A DNA stretch of 64,000 bases from Prorocentrum cordatum (Eukaryota; Sar; Dinophyceae; Prorocentrales; Prorocentraceae). The stretch covers positions 659,923 through 723,922 of the forward strand of contig CAUYUJ010017849.1 of assembly GCA_963575745.1 (NCBI GenBank), read 5' to 3'. Position 1 is the stretch's first letter. Each line of letters begins with the position of its first letter. Both the position numbers and the translations under genes were made by a program. Under the pieces are notes generated by a model. It was not told the origin of the DNA. It was given only the letters and a program-made list of their open reading frames with translations, and did not search any database. Shown piece by piece: positions 30,475 to 39,870 of this stretch.

Positions 30475-31481
30475 ACAGGTCTAAGAGGAAGACCAACACG
30501 GAGGCCCACCTGGAGTGGGGGACCCACGAGCCGTTCGAGGTCATCGCAGGCAAGGAGTCGGGGGTCGGCATCACAGAGACGGGGGCGATGGCGGCACTGA
30601 ACACAGTCTTGGCGTGCCAGAAGCTGGGGTACCCCTGGGTGCAGTGGAACAGCTTCACCAAGCGCGCCGAGTACCTCTACTGCAAGTCGGGCTTCAAGAA
30701 CAAGTTCGAGACGGCGTGGACGCAGTGCCAGGAGCAGACGGGCGTGCAGGACGACCTGGCGCTCGACTTCCTGAAGGGGGGGGGGGGGGGGCGCGACGCG
30801 CTGGGCGGTGGCCAGCCGAGCCAGGCTCAGACGGGCGCAGCCGCGCAGCAGGAGAGCGAGGCCAAGCAGCAGGCGGCGGACGAGAAGAAAGCCGCCGCCG
30901 TTGCCAAGCAGAAGGAGGCGGAGGCGACGAAAGCAAAGGAGGCGGAGGAGAAGCAAGCAAAGGAGGCGGAGGCGAAGGCTAAGGCAGCGGTCAAGGCCGC
31001 TGCAAGGAGCACCAAGCGGACGAGGGGCGACCGCGGCGGCACGGCGACGCCGCCACCTGAGCCAGCTGGTGACGACGCTCCCCACCCGAAGCAGGCCAAG
31101 AAGGACGCGAAGAAGAAGCTCGACGACTTTCGCACGCTGATTAGCCTGTACGGACAGGAGCTCACGTCTGGCAAGATGATCTTGCGCAACATCGGCACGG
31201 TGGCCTCGTGGGAGCCCTTGGCGGACGAGAGGATGAGCGGAGATCTCCGCAGGGCAGTCGAGGCGCTGGAGAACACGAGCACCACCAACGCGCTCGTGGC
31301 GCAGCTGGTGACGCAGAAGTTCGACGCGGTGAGGGCATACGTCGGGGAGACAGATTTCGACAAGCAGATCGACCAGATCACGTCGATCCTGAAGCCCAAG
31401 GTGGATAGGCTCAACGCAGAGGTGGACGCCTTGAACCAGATGCACGCTCTGGTTGTGAAGAAGGCACAGGGCGGCAGGTAG
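29749..31481 (+). CDS. Unknown ~540-residue protein with one introner (insert unit 4)
   Basis: Two frames joined by removal of the intron 30363-30478: YQER-R-SKRKTN reads through in frame. The N-terminal part holds five 10-residue repeats (IGLQQANLGA, IGLAQADTAA, LGIAQIDGAA, IGLEQANLKG, LGISQLGDTA). Then come a helical basic domain (WRTRIAKSRTAIASKYDRFK), a globular segment (EWGTHEPFEVIAGKESGVGI, YPWVQWNSFTKRAEYLYC), a poly-G site, a long A/K/E/Q coiled coil (about 30830-31010) and a C-terminal helical domain (FRTLISLYGQELTSGKMILR) ending at TAG. A probable upstream exon lies at 29472-29570 (DGLHVEDLPDRQDSWSERWA), but its junction cannot be set. No family is recognised; its overall style resembles the 25895-27508 protein. 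Confidence 0.65.
30363..30478 (+). mobile_element. Palindromic 116-nt introner (GT-AG)
   Basis: Starts gttgggagcgacgg and ends gccgccgacag; CAGGT is present at both junctions. The middle is a palindrome centred on ccacccatgggtgg with arms gacgacgactacgacgacc and its inverse, followed by a cgccgc run. Its length is not a multiple of three and it contains a stop in frame. Removing it joins two good coding frames. A second copy of the palindrome lies at 25176-25222. Confidence 0.75.
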
Positions 31482-32149
31482 TCGGAGGCAGCCTTGACGA
31501 CGGCCTCTTGACGAGGCCTCTTGACGAGGGTTCGGCTGCAGAGCGGTCGATTCGCCCGCCGACCAGTGCCGCGTAGTTAAGGAGGGGAGAGTTGGGGGGA
31601 GAGGAGGAGGAGGAGGAGGAGGAGGAGGAGGAGGAGGAGGAGGAGGAGGAGGAGGAGGAGGAGGAGGAGGGGGAGGAGGAGGAGGAGGAGGTGGGGAGGA
31701 GGAGGAGGAGAGGAGGAGGAGGAGGAGGAAGGAGGAGGAGGGGGGNNNNNNNNNNNNNNNNNNNNNNNNNNNNNNNNNNNNNNNNNNNNNNNNNNNNNNN
31801 NNNNNNNNNNNNNNNNNNNNNNNNNNNNNNNNNNNNNNNNNNNNNGAGGAGGGAGAGGGGGAGGGGGAGGGGGAGTCCCCATTGGGGGAAGGGGGAGGGG
31901 AAGTACGGGGGGGAGGGAAGGGAGGAGGTGGAGGTGAAGGGGACGGCAAACCAGAAGCTGGCGGCGGGCCCGCGATTCGGGGTACACTGAACAGCTTGCT
32001 GCGGTGAGACAGCAAGCGCTGTGTAGGGAAAAGCTCGATCGGATGCGAAAATCTCGGATCGGATGCGAAAATTCTGAACTCGAACCCGATCGGACCGAAC
32101 AATTCGGGCCCGACCGCGATCGGAGGCGACGAAACCACCGATGAAATAC
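31482..32149. repeat. GGA tract with gap and gatcgga-rich spacer
   Basis: After the stop of unit 4, GGA units fill 31600-31935 except for the gap. From 32030 to 32125 repeated cggatgcgaaaat and gatcgga-like strings occur, similar in style to intron 2 of the PIH1 gene. No gene is seen. Confidence 0.75.
31746..31845. other. Assembly gap of 100 N
   Basis: Exactly 100 unknown bases inside a GGA tract that runs from about 31600 to 31930. The round number indicates a scaffolding gap of unknown true size. Confidence 0.99.
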
Positions 32150-32270
32150 CGGTGAGTTTCCGGTGAGTTTCCGATGAGTTTTGATGAGTTTCGCTCAAAC
32201 ACTATAAATTCACAGGGATTGTAGCGATGAGTTTCCGATGAGTTTCCGATGAGTTTTGATGAGTTTTAAA
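32150..32270 (+). repeat. GATGAGTTTCC cluster
   Basis: Two groups of gatgagtttcc and gatgagttttgatgag copies in plus orientation, separated by a 40-bp A+T-rich string (cactataaattcacaggg). Confidence 0.9.
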
Positions 32271-32590
32271 TATTCAGAATTGTGTTGCGCCACTCCGATC
32301 GCGGTCGGGCACCCCCCGTTTCGGTTCGGAGACGCCTCGGGCGGTCAGTTTCGGTTTCGGGTGCGCTTCGGGTGGATCTGGCACGGGCCCGAGGGGTCGC
32401 TGCGGCACCTCGGCGAGGCGCAGCTGTCCGTGGAGCGCCCGTTTCGGTTTCCAGGGCGTCTTGGGGGCGCTGGTACGGGCCCGACGGCTAGTAGTTGCAG
32501 CGCCAGGGGGCGGGGCGCAGGGGCCCGTAGGGTTCGGCTCGAGGGCGGGCTCCCAGTTCCCAGGATACACGCGCCAGGTGTCGTAGCACC

Positions 32591-34782
32591 ATGGCTGGGG
32601 AATCGTGGGGTGAAGACTGGCAGGCCGAGCAATTGGGAGCAGCTGAACGCAAGCAAGCAGGCAATGACTTGTTTAATTATATTCTTGCCATGTATGCAGG
32701 GTCGAGGCCAATGACAGCAAAGGACGCTTGCATCATAAGCTGGTTCGCTAAGGAAGCTGGTTGCGAGGGCGGCGTGCGTGACCTCGCTCTGCACCCGAAA
32801 AAAACACAGGCGGCACGTATCAGAGACAAATGGACTCAACGATTCCCCGACAGCAAGATAGCGATTACTACTGGTTGGACATTCCAATATATCAGAAAGG
32901 TGTTGGTAGGACAACCAAGAGGATCCCCATGCTGCCATTGCATGAGTCGTGGCAACACGAGTGTGAAACTACTCGGTCCCTAGACCCTGGGCCCTTGACA
33001 AATGATGCGGATTTTCAGGAGTGGCAGCACATATACAGGTGGCACCCTGGCGTTCGCGCGCGCGCAGGCCAGATGTTCCGCTTTTGTTATCGCTGTACGC
33101 CGATGGCATTCGATTCACTAGGAGCGAGCGAACTGGAAAAGCCGACTCGCTGCTGGGTTTCTTTATGCATTTAGTACCGCAGTCGCGGAGACATTCGGTC
33201 GCATTCTTAAGGAAATCTGAATTCTGCAGGTGCGGGCGCCGAGGGTGGTGTAGCCATTACCCTGTCATGCTCGTGATAGCATGGTCGATGCGGGCGTTGA
33301 TTGACGGCCGATACCCCTCGGCCATGCACGACGGCTCACCGTTTGTCACGGGTGATCACAGGGGTGATTTGGCGGGCATGCCTCTCAGGAAAGGCGTTGT
33401 GTTTTGGATGAAAGGCAACTTAGTGGAGCAGGCTGTCACGTTCGGTTTGCGGGGTTTGGGCAGCATGTGTTCCCCGTGTTTTATGTGCAATTCGCTGCTC
33501 GAGAATTTACATGACTATGACCCTGTTGAGTTGGACAGTGACCACTGGGGCCAGAAGTCAGATTTGGATGATTACGCAGTTTCCTGTCAGCGGCTTGAAC
33601 ACGTCGTTGTGCGCCACACCGAAGCCGATCGACTTAAGGCGACACCGACGCGCAAGCGCGGCCACGCAAGGTGGCCCCCGAGAGCGCGCGGTCGCGCCAC
33701 GGAGCGCGTGTGGCGGAGAGGGTTGTGACGGGGTGGCGGGTGGCAGCGTTCTCGGGGGTTGCCCGCCGCGGTCGCGCAGGCGCGTCGGTTTCCGACAAGG
33801 TTTTTACTGAGGGTAGGCTTGACTGGGATCGGCGGAAATCTGGATCCCGTGGGAGGGCGCTCCTAAACGATGTTCCGTCACTAGGTCTCAAAGCTGGTGA
33901 TCGATTGACGCCGTCCGAGCAATTGTGCGATATCGGCGATTTCTCCGCTGCCTCGCTGCCCCTGGTCGTGAGGTTTTGGCGCGCGACCTATCGCGGTCAG
34001 GCTTGCATGGACCCACTGCTGAATCGCAACCCAGTGTTTTCGCCCGCCCTGTATGCGTCGCCATCCCTCACGTTCGCGTTAGACGTGCTCCACATTCGGC
34101 ATCTGGGAGTTCATGGCCGTTGTATATCCGCAGTGATCTGGGCAATTCTGGATGTGAATGTTTTCGGGGCCCCAGGGCCTCATCAAGACGTCGTTGTCCC
34201 AGCCTCTCTGGAGAGGCTCTCGGGCATGCTGAACGATTGGTATGACGACACGGATGTGCCGCAAAACTACAGAGTGCATGAGCTATCAGTGAGTATGATC
34301 GGCGCGAGGGACTTCCCAGGGCTAAAAACAATGTGGCCCGAAACAAACGCGATCCTCCCATGGGCTTTCCATTTGTGCGAGACGTTTTCTGCCAGCATGG
34401 GGAAAGGGTTTGCGCTCGCTGAGGCGTGCAGAAATTTGCTGGCGTTCATGCAACTCCTGAAGGCATCGCCCACCATCGTCGATAGGGAGACGGGGTCCAT
34501 GCTGCTGGACCTGTGCAAGCAGCACAGCCATTACATGGCAGAAGCAGACGTCCCCCACTTGTTCAAAAACCATTTTTTGTACACCTCGTGCGCCGTTCCT
34601 TGAGGCACGGCAACCCGCTTCGGTGCGCCACGTTTCTGGATGAATCGTTGAATCTGCCAGCGGCAGTGGCTGCCTCGAGCGTGCATCGGTCAAATTGGGA
34701 GAAACGGCTCTTTGAACGCGTGTCGTTGCAGGGGAATATGGCGGTTGGTCAGCATCGTTTTTTCTACGGCGGCGGGGCGTAG
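32591..34782 (+). pseudogene. Transposase-like multi-copy family member (insert unit 5), broken
   Basis: ATG at 32591 (MAGESWGEDWQAEQLGAAER) opens a protein needing four frames. Switches lie near 32900, 33072 and 34573 (the last at a T6 run), plus a 161-nt intron at 33639-33799. Telling segments are LSLYADGIRFTR, RKSEFCRCGRRGWCSHYPVM (cysteine-rich CxCGxxGWC block), PSAMHDGSPF, MCSPCFMCN (CxxC), LDWDRRKSGSRGRAL, FALDVLHIRHLGV and RHGNPLRCATFLDESLNL. I associate this layout with a large hypothetical family repeated in dinoflagellate genomes. Its copy number and D/H-rich motifs suggest a transposase, but no catalytic triad is proven. It is the best candidate for the insert's mobility protein. 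Some frame breaks could be assembly errors. Confidence 0.5.
33639..33799 (+). mobile_element. 161-nt introner with inverted ends (GC-AG)
   Basis: Starts gcgacaccgacgcgc and ends gcgcgtcggtttccgacaag; AAGG occurs at both junctions. The outer 40-45 bp of each side pair imperfectly (accgacgcgc exact, then about three of four bases, with cccccgaga exact). Splicing joins DRLK to VFTEGRLDWDRRK in frame. Its sequence is unrelated to the 116-nt introner. Confidence 0.7.
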
Positions 34783-35304
34783 CCAGCCCCTCGCCATCGC
34801 GCGGGGCATGCTCGGCGCCGATGTGGCATAGGCGATGCGATTGGTTCTCGTGGAGACATGGGGAGGGAGGGCGGGAAACACTACCACGATTCACAAACCA
34901 TACCCCCCCTCTCCCTCCGCTCGGGGTGATTCGAGGTGCGCTTGCGCGCCGACACCGCCAGACCCCGACGAACGCGGGCGCGCGTGAGGAAGTCACAAGC
35001 GAGAGCGCGATTTCTCGTCGGAGTCCCGATCACCATAGGGAGGCGACGGCTTGCGGCGTCTAACGCGTGGTGGGCCGCCCCGCTGCGTGGCAGCGCAGCG
35101 GTTGGTCCTCGGACCGACGCGCTGTCCGCATGGTGCTCCTCCAGCCCCCCGTGCGCTTTGCATTGCGTGGTCGCACAGCGTCCAGCAAGAGCACCATTTT
35201 GAAACGGAGCCGCCCCCCACCCATGTAACCGTTGCAAACGCTTAAGAAGAATGCGCGCGGCACCAAAGCGAGAGCCCCATGTTCAAAACCAACCGCCCTC
35301 TCCC
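34783..35304. other. Spacer without supported gene
   Basis: G+C-rich, with overlapping low-quality frames on both strands. The string cattttgaaacggagccg near 35195 loosely resembles tcattttgaaagtgcccgcc near 24424, possibly a shared module edge. Confidence 0.4.
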
Positions 35305-35345
35305 GATGAGTTTTCGATGAGTTTCCGATGAGTGTTGATGGGTTT
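35305..35345 (+). repeat. GATGAGTTTCC cluster, short
   Basis: Four copies (gatgagttttc, gatgagtttcc, gatgagtgttg, gatgggtttcg) in plus orientation just upstream of unit 6. Confidence 0.85.
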
Positions 35346-35592
35346 CGGATCGGTGGCGCAAATAATCACGCTGCATGGGCACAGCGACGTCGATGTGTTT
35401 CGAGGCGGGCGCTCGGGCACTCCAGTCCAGGCGGGCTCGTGGACATGGCTTGCCCGACCATTCGTCGAGCTTCCCAGGTGGCCTGGGCCAGCGTTGCCCG
35501 CGGTGACGTTCTGGCTCAAGCATGCGTGCATCGGCAGGCAGAGCGTTGGCCGAGTGCTGGCGCCGCGTCTGGGCCGCCCTTGCCCATTGGCC

Positions 35593-36510
35593 ATGAAGCG
35601 GCCAGCCGCTGCCATGAAGAGGCCTGGCGCCGCGTCCACCGCGGTTGGCGTCCCATGTTCGTTCGAGGCGATGGCGGTGCAAGCTGGTCTCTCCGACAGC
35701 GCATCGCAGGGGGAGATCATCAGGGTGGCTGAGGCGCTGACACGGGAGTTCTGGTCGTGCCCTCGCTATATGGACGCAGCGGAGACGTTCAGCGGAAGCG
35801 GCAGGCTCGCGCGCTGGATGAGACGGGCTGGCCTCCAGTGCCCAGAGTTCGACAAGTACGGAAGGGGCGAGTCGGAGGACGTCTGCACCCTCGCTGGCAT
35901 GGCCTTTGCGTGTCGGATAGTGCTGAGCATCAAGCCGAAGGGGACGCTCGTGATTGCCCCTCCGCCCCGTGAGTGGGCAGGCGACATGCTGCGCATCAAC
36001 GGGAGGGACGACCTCGTCAATGGCAAGATATCGGCCGAAGGCATGGAGGCGAACGACCTGGCGCTCGCAGTCGCGCACTTCATCGCCATGTGCGTCGTGA
36101 GGGATGTGTTCTTCATCGTCGTGATGCCGTTCGACTGCCAGTCGTTCTTCGAGTACCCAGCGGTCAACAGCGCCCTGCGTCTGGGCCGCGCCGCCATCAC
36201 CACGACCTACCAGGGCAATTGGCAGAGGATCTCTACGAACAAGAGGACGCTGGTGAGCTCGAACATCGCCGAGGACAAGATGGCCAGGCTTCTGTGCGAG
36301 TGCCCCCTTCCAGACTCGACCCACATCGACGAGGTCAGTTCGTGCGGGAGGGACGTCGTCAAGTGGAGCGACGGCACCTACGAGCTCAACGAGTGGACGT
36401 TCTTCTACGACGGCTTCGCGAAGGAGCTCGTGGCGGTGGTCGCGGCAGCCGCCGAGTTGCCGCATCCAGTGTTCGAGGCAGTGTTGGTCAATGACTCGGA
36501 GTCGGACTAG
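35593..36510 (+). CDS. Methyltransferase-fold protein, C5-MTase-like but divergent (insert unit 6)
   Basis: ATG at 35593 gives a 305-residue protein beginning MKRPAAAMKRPGAAS, a KRPAA-type start common in dinoflagellate predicted proteins; the open frame extends further upstream without a better start. Residues about 50-190 follow the plan of class-I methyltransferases: AETFSGSGRLARWMRRAG (glycine loop, compare FSGxGG of C5-methyltransferases), then CPEFDKYGRGE (acidic end of strand 2), KPKGTLVIAPPPREWAGDM (site of the PCQ loop, here PPPRE without Cys) and FFIVVMPFDCQSFFEY in place of the ENV region. The catalytic Cys is absent at the expected place, so DNA methylation activity is doubtful; RNA or protein substrates are possible. 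Frame and codon use are intact to TAG. Confidence 0.55.
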   Translation: MKRPAAAMKRPGAASTAVGVPCSFEAMAVQAGLSDSASQGEIIRVAEALTREFWSCPRYMDAAETFSGSGRLARWMRRAGLQCPEFDKYGRGESEDVCTLAGMAFACRIVLSIKPKGTLVIAPPPREWAGDMLRINGRDDLVNGKISAEGMEANDLALAVAHFIAMCVVRDVFFIVVMPFDCQSFFEYPAVNSALRLGRAAITTTYQGNWQRISTNKRTLVSSNIAEDKMARLLCECPLPDSTHIDEVSSCGRDVVKWSDGTYELNEWTFFYDGFAKELVAVVAAAAELPHPVFEAVLVNDSESD

Positions 36511-37500
36511 TGCTTGCGCCGCCCGAGAGTGCACGCTGTGCGATCCGTCGCCGATGCGGCCGCGTGCTGCAGACAGCGTGCCATCCGTGCACGACCGAGT
36601 GCGTCTCACCGAACGCAAGCTCTCCTCCAACTCGAGATTCAATACGCGCTTGCGCGCTGACTCCGTCGACGGCCAATGGTCCGACACGTTGGAGCGGCGA
36701 CGGGGCGATCGACAGCGTTCGAAACTCCTACCAGAGCGACGGACGTCGGCGCGGTACGGTCGAGATGGGAGAGTAGCATTCATGTTGAGTAATTGTTGGA
36801 GAAGGAGGAGGATGATAACAGGAGAAGGTGGATGAGGAATGCGAGGGGGAGGGGGATGGGGGAAGGGGGAGGGTGACGGGGGAGGGGCGGGGGCGTTCGG
36901 GAGGGTGAGCGGGGGAGAGGGTGAGAAGAGACGCACGCCCCCCCCCCGCTCGGCCAGCTTGGGGCGGGCCGTGGATCCAGCTCTCGGTCCTCCCCATCTC
37001 CCCCCCGCCCTCTCCTCCTCTTCCTCCTCGACCTCGCCACTTTCCTCTTCCTCGCCTCATCCTCCTCATCTCCCTCATCCTCGTCCGCATCCTCCTCCTC
37101 CTCCTCCTCCTCCTCCTCCCTCTCCTCCTCCTCCTCCTCTTCGCCCTCCATATCGTTCCCGTTGTCGGCCCCGCCATCTGTCTCGCCCCATCGCTGTTTC
37201 AAGCCCAGGCCCAATGAAGCGGGAACGCTCGGAGACCTCCCCCCCGACGCAGCCCCAGGTCGGAGAGTCCGCAGCCCCAGCCAGGGGCTAAGATTAGCTT
37301 TAGATGGGCGTGTGACGCGTGGCACCTGCTCTGGGTCGATCGCTTCGAGGTGACTCGCTCGCGGCCGCTGACCGAACAGGAAACTGATGACTAATAACGA
37401 CGACCACGATCACGATCACGACGGCGACGACGACGACGTGACCCCATAGGAGACAACAACACTATATCGCCCCCGCCCTGCTCTACTGCGCCGCCCGTCG
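36511..37500. other. Spacer with CCT/GGA tracts
   Basis: G-rich tract 36800-36925 and CCT tract 37015-37145. A gac/cga repeat lies at 37395-37440. No gene is supported. Confidence 0.5.
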
Positions 37501-37863
37501 TACCCGCTACCAGGGACCACAGTGCACGGTGGCACGGCTCATTTTGACATCATCGACGGGGTTCCAATCTTGCTCAGTCCCGAGGAGAGGGCCAGGTGGA
37601 CTGCTATGCAAATGCACGACTATGCCGAACGTGAGCACATGGCCGAACATATCGAATGGCACCGTACCCGAGAAGGCATAGACGGTTTGGTTTGGGACGC
37701 AATCGATGATTTCCACGCTGAGCTGATTAGGAAGTGGGGGCCCGAATTGGAGTCAGAATTACTTGGCTTCGTTCGAGCTCTCGAACATGAGATGCCAGAT
37801 TTCTCACCGAATCAGGGGCTGGGTGGAGGCGGCGCCGCCTCGAGCCATAGCGCCCCGCCCTAG
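37501..37863 (+). CDS. Unknown small protein or terminal exon (insert unit 7)
   Basis: The frame has the lowest G+C and the most protein-like composition of its surroundings: HFDIIDGVPILLSPEERARW, MQMHDYAEREHMAEHIEWHR and FHAELIRKWGPELESELLGF, ending in a G/A/S tail and TAG. No ATG opens the upstream part; the first is at about 37603, and an acceptor gctaccag ends at about 37512, so a spliced upstream exon is likely. It is predicted mainly helical and acidic/histidine-rich. Not recognised. Confidence 0.45.
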   Translation, partial: YPLPGTTVHGGTAHFDIIDGVPILLSPEERARWTAMQMHDYAEREHMAEHIEWHRTREGIDGLVWDAIDDFHAELIRKWGPELESELLGFVRALEHEMPDFSPNQGLGGGGAASSHSAPP

Positions 37864-38139
37864 GAGCAAACGGCGCGTGGAACGGGTCGCGGGTGGAGGA
37901 AGACGCGTTTGGAATGCTGGGCAGGGGAGCTCCCGCTGCCACCGCATTCGACCCCCGCGCAAGTCCACGCGCATCCCCCTCCACCTGCGACCCTTTCCTT
38001 GCGCCGCCCCCGCGTGCTCGGGTGCGACCACCGTCTCGAAAGCTGGCGCGGGGCGGAAAACAACTCTGATGCGCCCTTGGGTCCATGGACTCGGCGACGA
38101 GAATCAGATTCACGCGCGCTCGGGGCCGCCCAGGTCCAG

Positions 38140-38284
38140 ACCTACTCACACTCGGGCTCACTCACACTCAGTTCAGACCGCTCGAATGTATATCCACTCA
38201 CATTGGGACCCGCCCATGTTCAGGCCCGCTCACACTCAGGCACGAGCATCGGAAACTCATCGAAACTCATCGGAAACTCATCGG
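38140..38284 (-). repeat. CTCACACTCAGG repeats and reversed GATGAG cluster
   Basis: Repeated cgctcacactcag-type strings are followed by atcggaaactcatcg units (the motif in minus orientation) at 38240-38284. A mirror arrangement lies at 39605-39790. Confidence 0.8.
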
Positions 38285-38476
38285 ACGTCAACCGAAACCT
38301 CCACCATCGTCGCAATAGGGGCGTCGGCGGACACGCGTAGCGCAACCCATTTGAATCGGGACGAAAGTTTTCCCAGTGGCCGTGAAGCCGAACACGCTTA
38401 TAAGTATCGGGCGGGCCGAGGCGCCTCGGGCAAGCCGAGGCGAAAACGAGCGCTGCCAGGCGCCCACGAATACCGT

Positions 38477-38605
38477 ATCGCTGGTGTAGGCGCTGGCGTC
38501 GGCGCTGGCGTTCGCGCTGAAGGTGCTGGTGTAGGCGCTGATGTAGGCGCTGGCGCATGCGCTGGCGTAGGCGCTGGAGGCGCTGTAGGCGCTGGCGTTC
38601 ACGCC
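38477..38605. repeat. 12-bp minisatellite gtaggcgctggc
   Basis: About ten degenerate copies of gtaggcgctggc (also in 6-bp halves), placed just after the stop of the minus-strand gene. Confidence 0.85.
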
Positions 38606-38617
38606 GTCTACGGCCAC

Positions 38618-39379
38618 TTAGCGGTACTGCTCGCCTGCGTCCTGCCACGACGCCGCGCTGTCCAGGGACTGCGTATTGGCCTCAGCGTCCTGGTCCTGCT
38701 GGCTGCTGCGCTGGTCCTTCTGAGCCTGCTTCGCCTGGAGCCCCGCCGCGTAGCCGATCTTGTAGATGTCGTCGACGTTCAAGCCATCGATCTCGCCCAA
38801 CGTCATATTCGTCTTGAAGGCCTTCGACGCCACCCAGTCCTTGATGCTGGCGTCGCTCGCTGGCGTCGAAATTTCGATACTGCTCTGCTGCTGGCGCCGC
38901 CCTTGGTTGTAGCCCTCGTCCTCCGTCGCTGGCTTGCCCACTGTGGGTGGATCCGTCGCCTGCTGGTCCGCCGTCGCCTGCTGGCCATCAGTGGGCCCGC
39001 CCGTGCTGCTCTGCTCGTTCTGTTCAAAATTGCAAGAAAGTGGATACGTGACGTTCATCACGAGCGCCGGCCTGTCGTTGATGATCCAGTCGTCGCTGAG
39101 CGGGCAGTTGTGGCACAGCTCGGGAACATGTGGCATAGCATCCCCTGGGCGGGGCATCTTCACCAACCAGAAGTCGATATTGCCGCCCTCTTCAATGAAG
39201 CTGAGCGGGCGCTTAGCCTCCTTCTTGGTCTCCTCGACCGCCGGGAACTCGCCAGCGTGCGAGCCCGTCGTCATCGTTCTCACGTAGAGCGGGAACCAGC
39301 TGCCCTGATTGCCCCACTCGTGTGTGAAGATTGGCACCTTCATCATTTTCTGGTCCTCCTGCAGAATCCAAGCCGCCAT
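38618..39379 (-). CDS. Unknown 253-residue protein (insert unit 8)
   Basis: Complete minus-strand frame from ATG (MAAWILQEDQKMMKVPIFTH) to TAA. The first half is globular (WGNQGSWFPLYVRTMTTGSH, SFIEEGGNIDFWLVKMPRPG) with a small cysteine cluster (ELCHNCPLSDDWIIND). The middle is Q/T/S-rich, and the end is helical (NMTLGEIDGLNVDDIYKIGY) with a Q/K/A tail. Upstream of the start lies a GCGCTGGTGCT-like imperfect repeat (39380-39480). The gene is bracketed by GATGAG clusters that are themselves in minus orientation. No family is recognised; coding quality is good. Confidence 0.65.
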   Translation of the reverse strand: MAAWILQEDQKMMKVPIFTHEWGNQGSWFPLYVRTMTTGSHAGEFPAVEETKKEAKRPLSFIEEGGNIDFWLVKMPRPGDAMPHVPELCHNCPLSDDWIINDRPALVMNVTYPLSCNFEQNEQSSTGGPTDGQQATADQQATDPPTVGKPATEDEGYNQGRRQQQSSIEISTPASDASIKDWVASKAFKTNMTLGEIDGLNVDDIYKIGYAAGLQAKQAQKDQRSSQQDQDAEANTQSLDSAASWQDAGEQYR

Positions 39380-39604
39380 TGCGCTGGTGCTGCGCGCGGT
39401 GCTGCTGGTTGCGCTGGTGCTGCGCTGGTGGTTGCGCTGGTGCTGCGCGAGGTGCTGCTGGTTCTCGTCGCGCGCGAAGCTGCTGCTGGTCGCGCGAAAG
39501 GCTTGGGCCAGAACGGATGCGGGAGGACGCTGGACGGGGGCTCCACTGGGCTCGGCACTAGCCTACACCGCATTGCATAGCATAGCATCGCGACGACTAC
39601 GCAC

Positions 39605-39790
39605 CGCCCCGAAACTCATCAAAACTCATCGGAAACTCATCGCAGAATGCGCTCGCACTCGGACTCGCTCACACTCTGACCCGCTCACGTCCAGGCGCGC
39701 ACTCGACGCCCTCAGGCCCGTTCAAACCCGCCAACGTCAGCACTCAGACTCATTCACGTTCAGATCCACTCTAAACTCAGAACTGCGACC
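39605..39790 (-). repeat. Reversed GATGAG cluster and CTCAC-type repeats
   Basis: gaaactcatcaaaactcatcg-type units (39607-39642) are followed by cgctcacactctgacc-like repeats, the same two components as at 38140-38284. Confidence 0.8.
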
Positions 39791-39870
39791 TACCCGATGA
39801 ATACTACTCCCCTCCCTCCCCCACCCTATTTAATTAATTTAATGTTTACTTCCGAACTGTTTAGAGTGCT

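Noticed and set aside
30189-30478. Continuous frame through the 116-nt palindrome
   Set aside because: Upstream of the intron this phase gives poor text, while splicing joins the two good phases exactly.
30348-32198. 616-codon minus-strand frame spanning the N gap
   Set aside because: It contains the 100 unknown bases and poly-Pro from the GGA tract, and is antisense to the supported plus-strand gene.
37395-37440. Regulatory hairpin in gac/cga repeat
   Set aside because: Only a short imperfect triplet run; no paired arms.
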